Of a DNA stretch of 13,962 nucleotides, positions 6,224-13,129 are shown in pieces; the stretch's first letter is position 1, and each line of letters begins with the position of its first letter. This DNA comes from Rubrobacter sp. GTDB taxonomy: Bacteria > Actinomycetota > Rubrobacteria > Rubrobacterales > Rubrobacteraceae. Under the pieces are notes generated by a model, which saw only the letters and a list, made by a program, of their open reading frames with translations, did no database searches and was not told the DNA's origin. The stretch lies in assembly GCA_019247245.1 (NCBI GenBank), contig JAFAPF010000537.1, positions 1 to 13,962 of the forward strand, given 5' to 3'. The translations under genes and the position numbers were made by a program.

Positions 6224-6287
6224 ATGCTTCCACAACGTTGCTGCTATTGTCCCGGAGGTCGCCGACAGTTCGGGGCGTCGAGAAGCC

Positions 6288-7319
6288 CTAAACTGTATCC
6301 TCGCGCTGCATACGCCGCCACACCCTTATACGCGTGTCTTCTTCTCGCGTACCTTCGCCTGTCCGATCCAAGGGCACATTATCGATCTCATCGCGGGGTC
6401 CTAGGGGTTCTGTAGGGGTCCGCTGATCGCCTGTGCGTATATCTCGCTCAAGATCTCGATCTGTAACCCCTACACCTTCCGGTATGTCGGTACCCACGGG
6501 CCCGACACCACTCGTCGTGGGACCGACATCGACGGGCTCCGCTATGCCGGGCTCCCGCTCAGGCGCCTCGAACCGCTCGTCGGCGCCACCTATCTCAGGA
6601 CCACCAATGCTCGTTTCCCGTTGGCCCCCAGCGAGGTCTGTTTCACCCGGTTCGCTGATAGGATGAGCCTCTACAGGTTCGTCGAAGCCACGTCCGGTGA
6701 TCCTCTCTTCGCCTGACTCGCCACCCGTCGGGGCGGAAGTTCCGAGATCCCTACGAGCGCCCGCGTCAAGTTCTGATGGCTCTCGCATCGGGATTGCGAC
6801 ACCAGCATCCGTCGCGCCAGTGACCCCCCCGAGATCCTCGCGGTCCTGGTACGTCTCGCGTCCCACCAGGTCGCGATCCTCTATACCCCCACGGGGGGTA
6901 GCTCCAGTGGCGCCGCTTAGGGCACCCCCTGCGTCAACTGTGGCCCCGACGTAGCTACCGTACGTGCCGCGCCCCGGGGAGAGTTCCCGACCTTCAAGTT
7001 CGAAGTGGTCACGAATCCTGGCCTCAAACTCGAGATCGATGTCGTCATCATCGCTGTAGTGCGGAGCATCCTTGATGTGATCCTTGGACGCCGCAACCTC
7101 TATTCTGCGCTCCTGCTCGTTGACGCGTGCGATCTCCATCGGGATCGCAGTCGACCCTGAAAGCCCGAAGAGGCCCATCTTGACGCCGATATACTCCTCG
7201 CGATCGGTCTCGTCAATGAAAAGATCATCGACCTTACCTACCTGCTCGCCCGCATTGTCATAGACCTCGTAGCCCTCGTACCTTTCCTCGAGTTCCCTTA
7301 AATGGTCGTCTCTATGCAC
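6288..7319 (-). CDS. PRC-barrel domain stress protein with long acidic disordered tail
   Basis: Residues about 14-88 form a PRC-barrel-like unit (YEGYEVYDNAGEQVGKVDDL, then IGVKMGLFGLSGSTAIPMEI), a small beta-barrel found in general-stress and RNA- or photosystem-related proteins. After residue ~110 the chain is rich in Gly, Glu, Asp, Arg, Pro and Thr with no hydrophobic core, probably disordered, and it ends in a short basic patch (TRIRVWRRMQREDTV). Total length is 343. I chose GTG 7319 because AAGGAG lies 9 bases upstream and the PRC fold starts right after. The frame is open back to an ATG at 7388, but that part overlaps a sigma-B-like promoter and has no ribosome site. The gene stands alone between two sugar operons. 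The molecular role is unknown; a stress function is inferred from promoter and family. Confidence 0.75.
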   Translation of the reverse strand: MHRDDHLRELEERYEGYEVYDNAGEQVGKVDDLFIDETDREEYIGVKMGLFGLSGSTAIPMEIARVNEQERRIEVAASKDHIKDAPHYSDDDDIDLEFEARIRDHFELEGRELSPGRGTYGSYVGATVDAGGALSGATGATPRGGIEDRDLVGRETYQDREDLGGVTGATDAGVAIPMREPSELDAGARRDLGTSAPTGGESGEERITGRGFDEPVEAHPISEPGETDLAGGQRETSIGGPEIGGADERFEAPEREPGIAEPVDVGPTTSGVGPVGTDIPEGVGVTDRDLERDIRTGDQRTPTEPLGPRDEIDNVPLDRTGEGTREEDTRIRVWRRMQREDTV

Positions 7320-7360
7320 TATGCACTTCTCCTTATAACGCTTGCAATCGTGATAAAGGG

Positions 7361-7386
7361 ATACCCGGCCACCATAGAATAGAAAC
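7361..7386 (-). promoter_or_regulatory. Sigma-B-like promoter for the PRC-barrel gene
   Basis: On the minus strand GTTTCT (7386-7381) is followed after 14 bases by GGGTAT (7366-7361). This matches the general-stress sigma factor pattern of Bacillus and actinobacteria (GTTT, 12-15 bases, GGGTA). A transcript starting about 7 bases later would have a leader of about 35 bases carrying AAGGAG (7334-7329) before the GTG at 7319. Confidence 0.5.
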
Positions 7387-7506
7387 ATACGCCCTGGGCC
7401 TTAAACCCTCCTTTGAAACGAGCGTGACCTCATCTGCGAACAAGAAGCCTTTCTGGCTTATGGTTCTCTATCATAGAAGACTTGGGAAGAAAGCTCTACA
7501 TGAAAC

Positions 7507-7544
7507 TATACGCTTAGTACCATAGTATACGCTTAGTATCATAG
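7507..7544. repeat. 19-bp tandem duplication with one mismatch
   Basis: TATACGCTTAGTAYCATAG occurs at 7507-7525 and 7526-7544, differing at a single C/T. It lies about 120 bases upstream of the sigma-B-like promoter of the PRC-barrel gene, in non-coding DNA. Confidence 0.9.
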
Positions 7545-7840
7545 CGGGTGCGCTTGACTCTAGAAGCCGCCTGGAATTTGACCGTAATACGACCGCAACT
7601 GGGTATCTATCTCTTCGTATCTTCCTATGTTTCTGAGCGAGACTGACTACGAACAGAAAAGGTCGCTAATTCGATCTCAGAATCATCTACTCATTAAGAG
7701 TAGTATTTTGCAGTCTAAACGCAGGCACGCAGAGAATGACCGGGATCTCCACGGACCCTGTTGCGCCAGTAGTACAACGATGCTCCGTTGGAGACGAGCA
7801 ATTACTGTTGCCAGGAATGTTCTGTCGTAGTAGCCCCAAG

Positions 7841-10234
7841 CTAAGGCCGATCCTTCTTCCGGCTTTTGCCGTTCTCCGGGCTTGGGGGCCGGCGCCGCGC
7901 TGGCGCACGACCCGGTGGCTGGGTGGGGGCCTTACGGACAGGCGGTTTCGGGATAGAGCGCATCACCGGCTCGTCGGGCATGAGGGTGACGGGTTCACCG
8001 TGGTGAGTAATGTCGAGCGCGGCGCCCTGGAGCAGGGCGTACTGGGCCTGCTGGTGGTCTACCGCTACCTGGATCCGGCGTCCTCGGAAGCTCAGACGGA
8101 AGGTTAGGCGGGACAGCCACTGCGGGAGCTCAGGGGCAAAGCCGAGCGAGCCGCCGTGGTCGCGCATGCCGCCGAACCCGGACACCGCGGCGATCCAAGC
8201 ACCAGCTAGCGAGGCCAGGTGAACACCGTCGCGGGTGTTGTGATGGAGGTCGTCGAGATCCAGTAGGGCAGCTTCGCCAAAGTAGTCGTACGCCAGCTCA
8301 AGGTGGCCGACCTCGGCCGCGACTACCGCCTGGACGAACGCTGACAGCGAGGAGTCGCGTACCGTCAGCGCCTCGTAATATTCGAAGTCGCGCGCTTTGG
8401 CCTCTGGCGAAAATACGTCTCCCCTCAGAAGCAGCGCCAGGACCAGGTCGGCCTGTTTGACGACCTGCTTGCGGTAGAGGTCGAAGTAAGGGAAATGCAG
8501 CAGCAGCGGGTACTGCTCGGGGCCCGTGCGCGCGAAGTCCCAGACCGCGTGGTCAGTGAACCCCTCGGCCTGGGGATGCACCTCGAGCGCCTCGTCGTAG
8601 GGGACGATCATGCACCTTGCCGCGTCCTGCCAACCGGCCGTCTCCTCAGGGCCGATCCCGAGCTTCTGAGCGCGGTCCGGGTGGCGTGCGACAACCTCGA
8701 CCGCCGCCTGCAGATTCTTCTGCGCCATCAGGTTGGTGTAGACGTTGTTGTCGGCGATGGCGCTGTACTCGTCCGGGCCGGTGACGCCGTCGATACGGAA
8801 GCGGCCACGGGCGTCGTAGTGGCCTAGCGAACGCCAAAGCCGCGCGGTCTCGGCTAGCAGCTCCAGGCCGGCTTCACGTTCGAAGGCGTCGTCACCGGTA
8901 GCGGACCGGTAGCGGACGACCGCGTCGGCGATGTCGGCGTTGATGTGGAAGGCGGCAGTGCCGGCCGGCCAGTACCCCGAGGACTCCTGGCCGCTGATGG
9001 TACGCCAGGGGAAGGCGGCGCCGTCGAGCCCGAGCACCTTCGCGCGGGCGTGAGCGAGATCGAGCGTGGTATGACGCCACCGCAGAGCGTCACTGGCGGC
9101 ATGCGGGACGGTGTACGTCAGAGGTTGCAGAACGAACGTCTCCGTGTCCCAAAACGTGTGCCCGTCGTAGCCCGGCCCGGTTAGCCCCTTGGCCGGTATC
9201 GCCCGGCCCTCCGCGCGAGCACTGGCCTGCAGGGTATGGAAGAGCGCGAAGCGAACCGCCTGCTGCAGCTCGTCGTCTCCCTCGAGCTCCACGTCGGCAC
9301 CCTCCCAGAAGTCGTCGAGGTAGTCGCGCTGGGCGGTGAGGAGTCCCTCCCAACCGCTGCGCCGCGCGGCGGCGAGCGCTGCCTCGACCTGGTCGCGCAT
9401 CGATGGTAGAGAGCGCCGACTCGACCAGCCGTACCCCAGGAACTTTACCAACCGGAGGCACTGCCCCGGCTCGAGCTCCGTGGCCACCGTCACTCGTCCG
9501 AGGTCCTCGCTGCTCTCTACGCTAGTCTCCGTGCCGGGCGGTCCCTCGACGATGTGGTCCGCTGCTGCGGCCATCCGTAGGCCACTCTCTCTGGTGGAGT
9601 GCACGAGCACGACGCGCTCCTGATGGTGTGAGAAGAACTCGGAACGCAGCACCGAGCCTACGCCGGAGCCGGCGCGGGGATCCCCCCCGACAACGGCGGG
9701 CAGTGGCTCGTTGGCCACAAGTTCGGATTGCACCACCAGCCTCGCGGAAGCATCAAGCGGCTCCACCTCGTACAGGATCGCAGCGACCGCACGCTGCACG
9801 AACGAGACGAGCCGTACTGAGGACACCCGCACCGCCTGCCCGGCCGGAGAGACCCACTCGGCTCGCCGTCGCAGTGCCCCATCACGGAGGTCGAGAACGC
9901 GCTCGTGGGCGCACAGACGCCCGTACCGGACGTCGAACGGCTCGTCGTCCACAAGCAGGCGGATTATCTTGCCGTTGGTGACGTTGACCAGTGTCTGCCC
10001 GACCTCAGGGTAGCTGTATCCGGCCTCGGCGTAGGGTAGGGGCCGCGTCTCGTAGAAGCTATTGAGGTATGTGCCCGGCAGGCCGTGAGGCTCGCCCTCC
10101 TCGAGGTTTCCCCGCAGCCCGACATGCCCGTTGGAGAGGGCGAAGATCGACTCGCTCTGGGCAAGTATAGAGAGGTCCAGCTCAGTCTCGCGGATCGTCC
10201 ACGGCTCGGGTCGGAAGCAGTGGTGCTGGATCAT
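7841..10234 (-). CDS. Glycoside hydrolase family 65 disaccharide phosphorylase (trehalose/maltose/kojibiose type)
   Basis: GH65 phosphorylases split alpha-glucosides with phosphate, releasing beta-glucose 1-phosphate. The 797 residues show an N-terminal beta-sandwich (about 1-270, with ALSNGHVGLRGNLEEG), an (alpha/alpha)6 catalytic barrel (about 325-700) and a C-terminal beta domain. FWDTETF (361-367) lines the active site. Glu489 in VTGPDEY matches the general acid of maltose phosphorylase (Glu487, from memory), and HHNTRDGVHLAS (664-675) matches the phosphate loop, which supports a phosphorylase rather than a hydrolase. No signal peptide, so cytosolic. The last ~35 residues (Pro/Arg/Lys-rich) are an extra tail. 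The ATG overlaps the stop of the mutase gene (ATGA, 10234-10231), indicating coupled translation; the same pair occurs in mycobacteria (Rv3400-Rv3401). The exact disaccharide cannot be told from sequence. The GC content is high. Confidence 0.88.
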   Translation of the reverse strand: MIQHHCFRPEPWTIRETELDLSILAQSESIFALSNGHVGLRGNLEEGEPHGLPGTYLNSFYETRPLPYAEAGYSYPEVGQTLVNVTNGKIIRLLVDDEPFDVRYGRLCAHERVLDLRDGALRRRAEWVSPAGQAVRVSSVRLVSFVQRAVAAILYEVEPLDASARLVVQSELVANEPLPAVVGGDPRAGSGVGSVLRSEFFSHHQERVVLVHSTRESGLRMAAAADHIVEGPPGTETSVESSEDLGRVTVATELEPGQCLRLVKFLGYGWSSRRSLPSMRDQVEAALAAARRSGWEGLLTAQRDYLDDFWEGADVELEGDDELQQAVRFALFHTLQASARAEGRAIPAKGLTGPGYDGHTFWDTETFVLQPLTYTVPHAASDALRWRHTTLDLAHARAKVLGLDGAAFPWRTISGQESSGYWPAGTAAFHINADIADAVVRYRSATGDDAFEREAGLELLAETARLWRSLGHYDARGRFRIDGVTGPDEYSAIADNNVYTNLMAQKNLQAAVEVVARHPDRAQKLGIGPEETAGWQDAARCMIVPYDEALEVHPQAEGFTDHAVWDFARTGPEQYPLLLHFPYFDLYRKQVVKQADLVLALLLRGDVFSPEAKARDFEYYEALTVRDSSLSAFVQAVVAAEVGHLELAYDYFGEAALLDLDDLHHNTRDGVHLASLAGAWIAAVSGFGGMRDHGGSLGFAPELPQWLSRLTFRLSFRGRRIQVAVDHQQAQYALLQGAALDITHHGEPVTLMPDEPVMRSIPKPPVRKAPTQPPGRAPARRRPPSPENGKSRKKDRP

Positions 10235-10974
10235 CGGTCCCCCAGCAGTTCGCAGAGATCGGAAACCACGATGCTCGCGCCATGCTCGCGCAACGCCCCG
10301 GCCTGACCGACGCGGTCGACGCCTACGATATATACGAAATCGCCCGCCCGCCCGGCGGCTACGCCGGCGAGCGCGTCCTCGAACACCGCGGCCCTTTCGG
10401 GCGCCACGCCGAGCGCTCGTGCGCCAGCCAGGAAGGTGTCCGGCGCCGGCTTCCCCTTCAGCCCCTCGCGCTCGGCCACCACCCCATCGATGCGGGCATC
10501 GAAGAATCCCTCTATTCCGGCGGCTACCAGCACGTCGTGGGTGTTGGTGCTCGAAGACACTACGGCGCAGCGAAGACCATGGTCGCGCGCTGCCCTGAGG
10601 TAGCGCACCGAGCCCTCGTAGGCCTCCACACCTCCCTCGTGGATCATCCGCAGGACGAGCTCGTTCTTGCGGTTGCCCAACCCAAAGATGGTCTCGGCGT
10701 CAGGCGGATCGCTGTCCTGGCCCTGCGGCAGTTCGATGCCACGCGCGGCCAGGAACGACCGCACCCCGTCGTAGCGCGGCTTGCCGTCCACGTACATCTC
10801 GTAATCAGCAACCGTGTCGAACGGGACGAACTCCTCCCTCGCCCGCGCCGCACGCTCGCGCAGGTACCCGTCGAACATCTCCTTCCAAGCCGCGGCGTGG
10901 ATCGTCGCTGTCCGGGTCAACACGCCGTCGAGGTCGAACAGGCACGCCCGCACGACGTCTGGTAAACCAATCAC
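10231..10974 (-). CDS. pgmB: Beta-phosphoglucomutase (HAD superfamily)
   Basis: The enzyme interconverts beta-glucose 1-phosphate and glucose 6-phosphate, so it takes the product of the downstream GH65 enzyme into glycolysis. The 247-residue protein starts with the HAD motif FDLDGVLT: Asp14 is the nucleophile and Asp16 the acid/base. The cap domain carries DGKPRYDGVRSFL, motif II is VVSSST, the conserved Lys is in KGKPAPDTF, and the metal-binding acid pair is in FEDALAGVAAG. GTG 10974 is chosen because the family starts just before this point (M-x-GLPD), although its ribosome site is weak (GGTGGGG). The frame stays open upstream to an ATG at 11280, adding about 102 Arg/Gly/Pro-rich residues unlike the family; this is probably GC-rich non-coding DNA. 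Translation is coupled to GH65 by the ATGA overlap. Confidence 0.87.
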   Translation of the reverse strand: MIGLPDVVRACLFDLDGVLTRTATIHAAAWKEMFDGYLRERAARAREEFVPFDTVADYEMYVDGKPRYDGVRSFLAARGIELPQGQDSDPPDAETIFGLGNRKNELVLRMIHEGGVEAYEGSVRYLRAARDHGLRCAVVSSSTNTHDVLVAAGIEGFFDARIDGVVAEREGLKGKPAPDTFLAGARALGVAPERAAVFEDALAGVAAGRAGDFVYIVGVDRVGQAGALREHGASIVVSDLCELLGDR

Positions 10975-11543
10975 GGTGACCCCACCCGTCCGGTCCCGCG
11001 GGCCGTCTTCTCCGGACGCATCCCTCCTTCCAGTGCCACCCCGCCCTCCGGACGGCGTGCCCGTCCGCCATGCGGCTTCCAACGGTAGGGCCTGATCCAC
11101 CGGGGCGTCCCTGCGGGTGCGGTGCGGTGGGCCGTGGAGGGCGAGTGCCATCCCAACCGGCACCCCGAGCTCCGTGAGATGGATTGTGAATCGATGCCAC
11201 GTCCTATATCGTGCTCCTCTTTCGATCCGGGTCTTCTCGGCGAGCCTTCGGGCTCTCAGTACATTTACTTTACCTTCCATAGTGTTTCAACTCATGTTGC
11301 GAGCGATGCATACAGAAGGATCGCTCATCCGTAAAGGCAACTTCGACCCACATTCCAAAGAGCAACTCGAAACGTGGCTCCGGCAGCGGCTTGAACCGGC
11401 CAGGGCCTCCTCACCAAGCTTCAATCCACTCTCCCAAGGTGATTGACCTTGTTTCTACCCCAAGCTACCCGGGTGTTCGGTCCTTTTGATCGCCAGATGC
11501 GGAGCCCGAGAGTAAACACACTGCTCGTATACAGGGCTTCGCC
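10975..11543. other. Intergenic region between TauE and beta-phosphoglucomutase genes
   Basis: No convincing gene is seen on either strand. The part next to the mutase (to about 11240) is very GC-rich and open on both strands; the rest is more AT-rich. Small structures include GAGCC-TTCG-GGCTC (11242-11255), a stem closed by the stable C(UUCG)G tetraloop on the plus strand, and CAAGGT-GATTG-ACCTTG followed by TTTCT (11435-11456, plus strand). The promoter of the mutase-GH65 operon should lie here, but no clear boxes were found. Confidence 0.5.
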
Positions 11544-12320
11544 TTATCCACCGACTATACGCCATATCCCTACGATGCCTAACAAGACGATAATACCGCG
11601 CAGCACCGGAGCTGGCAGCCGTCTTCCGACGCTCGCGCCGATCGTCCCTCCCACAAGCGATCCCGCGGCGATTAAGCCTGCAGCCTCCCAGCTGAGGCGA
11701 TCGTACGCGACTAGTGCGTACGCCGCCGCCGCCACGGCGTTGACTACCAACGTCAGCAGGTTCTTCAGAGCGTTGACGCGTTGGAGCGACTCGGGAAGCA
11801 GTGAGCCCAGCAGCCCCACGAGCAGGATCCCCTGAGCAGCGGCGAAGTAGCCACCGTAGCAGCCCATAAGATAGGTGACGGCGACGATTGCCGTCACCTG
11901 ACCACGGCTCGCCTCCATCTTGCCGCGACGCTCGCGGCGGCGGGTGATCGCATCTTGGATGCGCGGCTGTACAACCACCAGCACTAGGGCCAGGACCAGC
12001 AAAACCGGGACAACGGCCTCGAAGGTTTCGGCTGGCAGGTGCAGCAATAGCCAAGAGCCGGTGAGCGCCCCAAGCAGCGAGGCCGGCACGAGCTGCAGCA
12101 CGCGGCGCCGCTGCCCGGCCAGTTCGCGCCGGTACCCCCAGGTGCCGGAGAAGCTCCCCGGCACCAGGCCAATCGCGTTGCTCATCGTCGCGGTGACGGG
12201 AGGAAAGCCAAAGTAAATCAAGGTGGGAAACGTGATCAGGGTCCCGGAGCCGACCACGGCGTTAATGGCCCCCGCGCCGACGCCGGCCAGCGAGATGGCT
12301 ACGACCTCGAAGGTACTCAA
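11544..12320 (-). CDS. TauE/SafE family membrane permease (sulfite/sulfonate or organic anion exporter)
   Basis: The 258-residue integral membrane protein has about eight hydrophobic segments in two halves separated by a basic cytosolic loop (about TRRRERRGKMEASRG). The first half has AGAINAVVGSGTLITFPTL and SNAIGLVPGSFSGTWGYRREL, the second MGCYGGYFAAAQGILLVGLLG and NALKNLLTLVVNAVAA: these are the two repeats of the TauE/SafE (DUF81) family, which exports sulfite, sulfonates or other small anions. Substrate is unknown. The start is TTG 12320; an in-frame TGA four codons upstream rules out extension, and no Shine-Dalgarno is visible. The TTG overlaps the TGA of an upstream 72-codon ORF (TTGA), so translation may be coupled. 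High GC content, like the GH65 pair; function need not be related. Confidence 0.85.
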   Translation of the reverse strand: MSTFEVVAISLAGVGAGAINAVVGSGTLITFPTLIYFGFPPVTATMSNAIGLVPGSFSGTWGYRRELAGQRRRVLQLVPASLLGALTGSWLLLHLPAETFEAVVPVLLVLALVLVVVQPRIQDAITRRRERRGKMEASRGQVTAIVAVTYLMGCYGGYFAAAQGILLVGLLGSLLPESLQRVNALKNLLTLVVNAVAAAAYALVAYDRLSWEAAGLIAAGSLVGGTIGASVGRRLPAPVLRGIIVLLGIVGIWRIVGG

Positions 12321-12535
12321 CGCGTAGGCTCACAGGAGATCGTCCGCATCACGGCAGCTCGGCAAACGCCCGGCTCAGCATCCCCAGCCTCGCACGGGAA
12401 GGTAGCGGCCACGCATCTCGTCGCCATCCTACCGATGTCCCATCCTAAGCTGCCTCCTGCTTTTTCGAGCATAGTTACTTTACTAGAGCATGCCTCCCAC
12501 AGTAGAGGTTCTACCGGACTGCAGCGATAGCGCAC
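12317..12535 (-). CDS. Possible leader ORF overlapping the TauE start
   Basis: A 72-codon frame begins at GTG 12535 (or inner ATGs) and ends in TGA at 12319-12317, sharing four bases with the TauE TTG start. The predicted peptide is cysteine-containing (five Cys) with no recognised domain and no strong ribosome site. Coding is doubtful; it is listed because the overlap would explain how a TTG without Shine-Dalgarno is translated. Confidence 0.25.
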   Translation of the reverse strand: MRYRCSPVEPLLWEACSSKVTMLEKAGGSLGWDIGRMATRCVAATFPCEAGDAEPGVCRAAVMRTISCEPTR

Positions 12536-12711
12536 CGCCCCAGATGGTTGGGGACGCGGGTCAACTCAAGAATCCTACCGTATGTTGACTTCAAACCTCG
12601 CCCTCGAGGCGGCACCCTTCCGCCCCACACGAAACTGCTATCAGAAAGTTGTAGGTTGAAGCCTGCCGAATGCACTCTATGTGCAGCAACCAGGCAGTCC
12701 GAGTGTATATA

Positions 12712-12729
12712 CTGAAATGTTGAGAAAAC
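12712..12729. repeat. Dispersed 18-bp element, exact copy of 5959-5976
   Basis: CTGAAATGTTGAGAAAAC occurs here once and at 5959-5976 within the 22-bp tandem repeat region. Both sites are intergenic and on the same strand, 6.75 kb apart. Confidence 0.85.
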
Positions 12730-12733
12730 CATC

Positions 12734-12751
12734 GTATAGAAACCTCTATAC
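12734..12751. promoter_or_regulatory. 7-bp hairpin or operator dyad next to the dispersed element
   Basis: GTATAGA-AACC-TCTATAC: a perfect 7-bp inverted repeat with a 4-base spacer, starting 5 bases after the 18-bp element. It could be an operator or an RNA hairpin; no gene-specific role is shown. Confidence 0.4.
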
Positions 12752-13129
12752 AGATGCTAAGTCCCGTCGATCTCCCAGCCTATCCTCTCTTGCTTCTAAG
12801 TAGTCCGACCGTAATAACTGGGAGGCGCTCTCCCTCATGCGAAAGTCAAGCATATACTGGACCCACTGGGCCCGCATGGGCCCCCAAGCTCCTGCAAGGT
12901 GCTGATAAAACTCCAAGAGTAGTTGTTTCAAATTTGCGTCTATGGTTATCGTGGTTTTGCCCGGTACTTGATAGATGCGTAAAGGCGAGAGCCACAACCA
13001 ATCGCCCGGTAAGAACTTGCATAAGAACCTCCAAAACCAGCATGCAACCCTAAGGGGCGTTAGACTGCGCGCACAGGTTGCGCTGAGCAGCCTGCAGGGG
13101 AAGAGGTAAGAGAGGAGGCTTGGAGGACC

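Larger units (their letters stand above)
5683..6287. other. Intergenic region upstream of GH63, with tandem repeats and a hairpin
   Basis: No gene is seen; short plus-strand ORFs (5964-6149, 6224-6415) show no recognisable sequence. The left end must hold the promoter of the GH63 operon, but no clear -35/-10 pair was identified. The middle has an 11-bp and a 22-bp tandem duplication, and the right end a hairpin at 6197-6223. Confidence 0.55.
7320..7840. other. Intergenic region between GH65 and the PRC-barrel gene
   Basis: No gene is supported. It contains the promoter at 7361-7386, a small stem AAGCC/GGCTT (7445-7459), an 11-bp dyad TCTATCATAGA (7467-7477), the 19-bp tandem repeat, and an AT-rich hairpin CTACTC-ATTAA-GAGTAG (7687-7703) followed on the plus strand by TATTTT. 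No clear terminator for the GH65 gene was found. Confidence 0.5.
12321..13129. other. Long intergenic region between divergent TauE and malic enzyme genes
   Basis: About 800 bases without a confident gene. It contains the possible leader ORF (12317-12535), the 18-bp dispersed element (12712-12729), a hairpin at 12734-12751, GGGCCC-GCAT-GGGCCC (near 12868-12883), a direct repeat GCCCGGTA (near 12959 and 13003), and TTGCAT/ATGCAA arms (13017-13047). A minus-strand frame of 216 codons crosses from the malic enzyme antisense into this area; its C-terminal half is not recognised. The length and structure leave room for a leader RNA upstream of malic enzyme, but no known riboswitch could be matched. 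Confidence 0.45.

Noticed and set aside
7320..7388. Longer PRC-barrel start at ATG 7388
   Set aside because: It overlaps the sigma-B-like promoter and lacks a Shine-Dalgarno at proper spacing.
10282..10965. 227-codon plus-strand ORF opposite the mutase gene
   Set aside because: Long antisense frames are expected in GC-rich genes; the minus strand carries all HAD motifs.
10975..11280. N-terminal extension of beta-phosphoglucomutase
   Set aside because: The extra residues are low-complexity Arg/Gly/Pro and homologues start just before the HAD motif; no ribosome site at 11280.
12940..13010. Cyclic di-GMP riboswitch-like pattern (GATGCGTAAAGGCGAGAGCC ... GCCCGGTA)
   Set aside because: Only loose resemblance; the conserved core bases and helix arrangement could not be matched.
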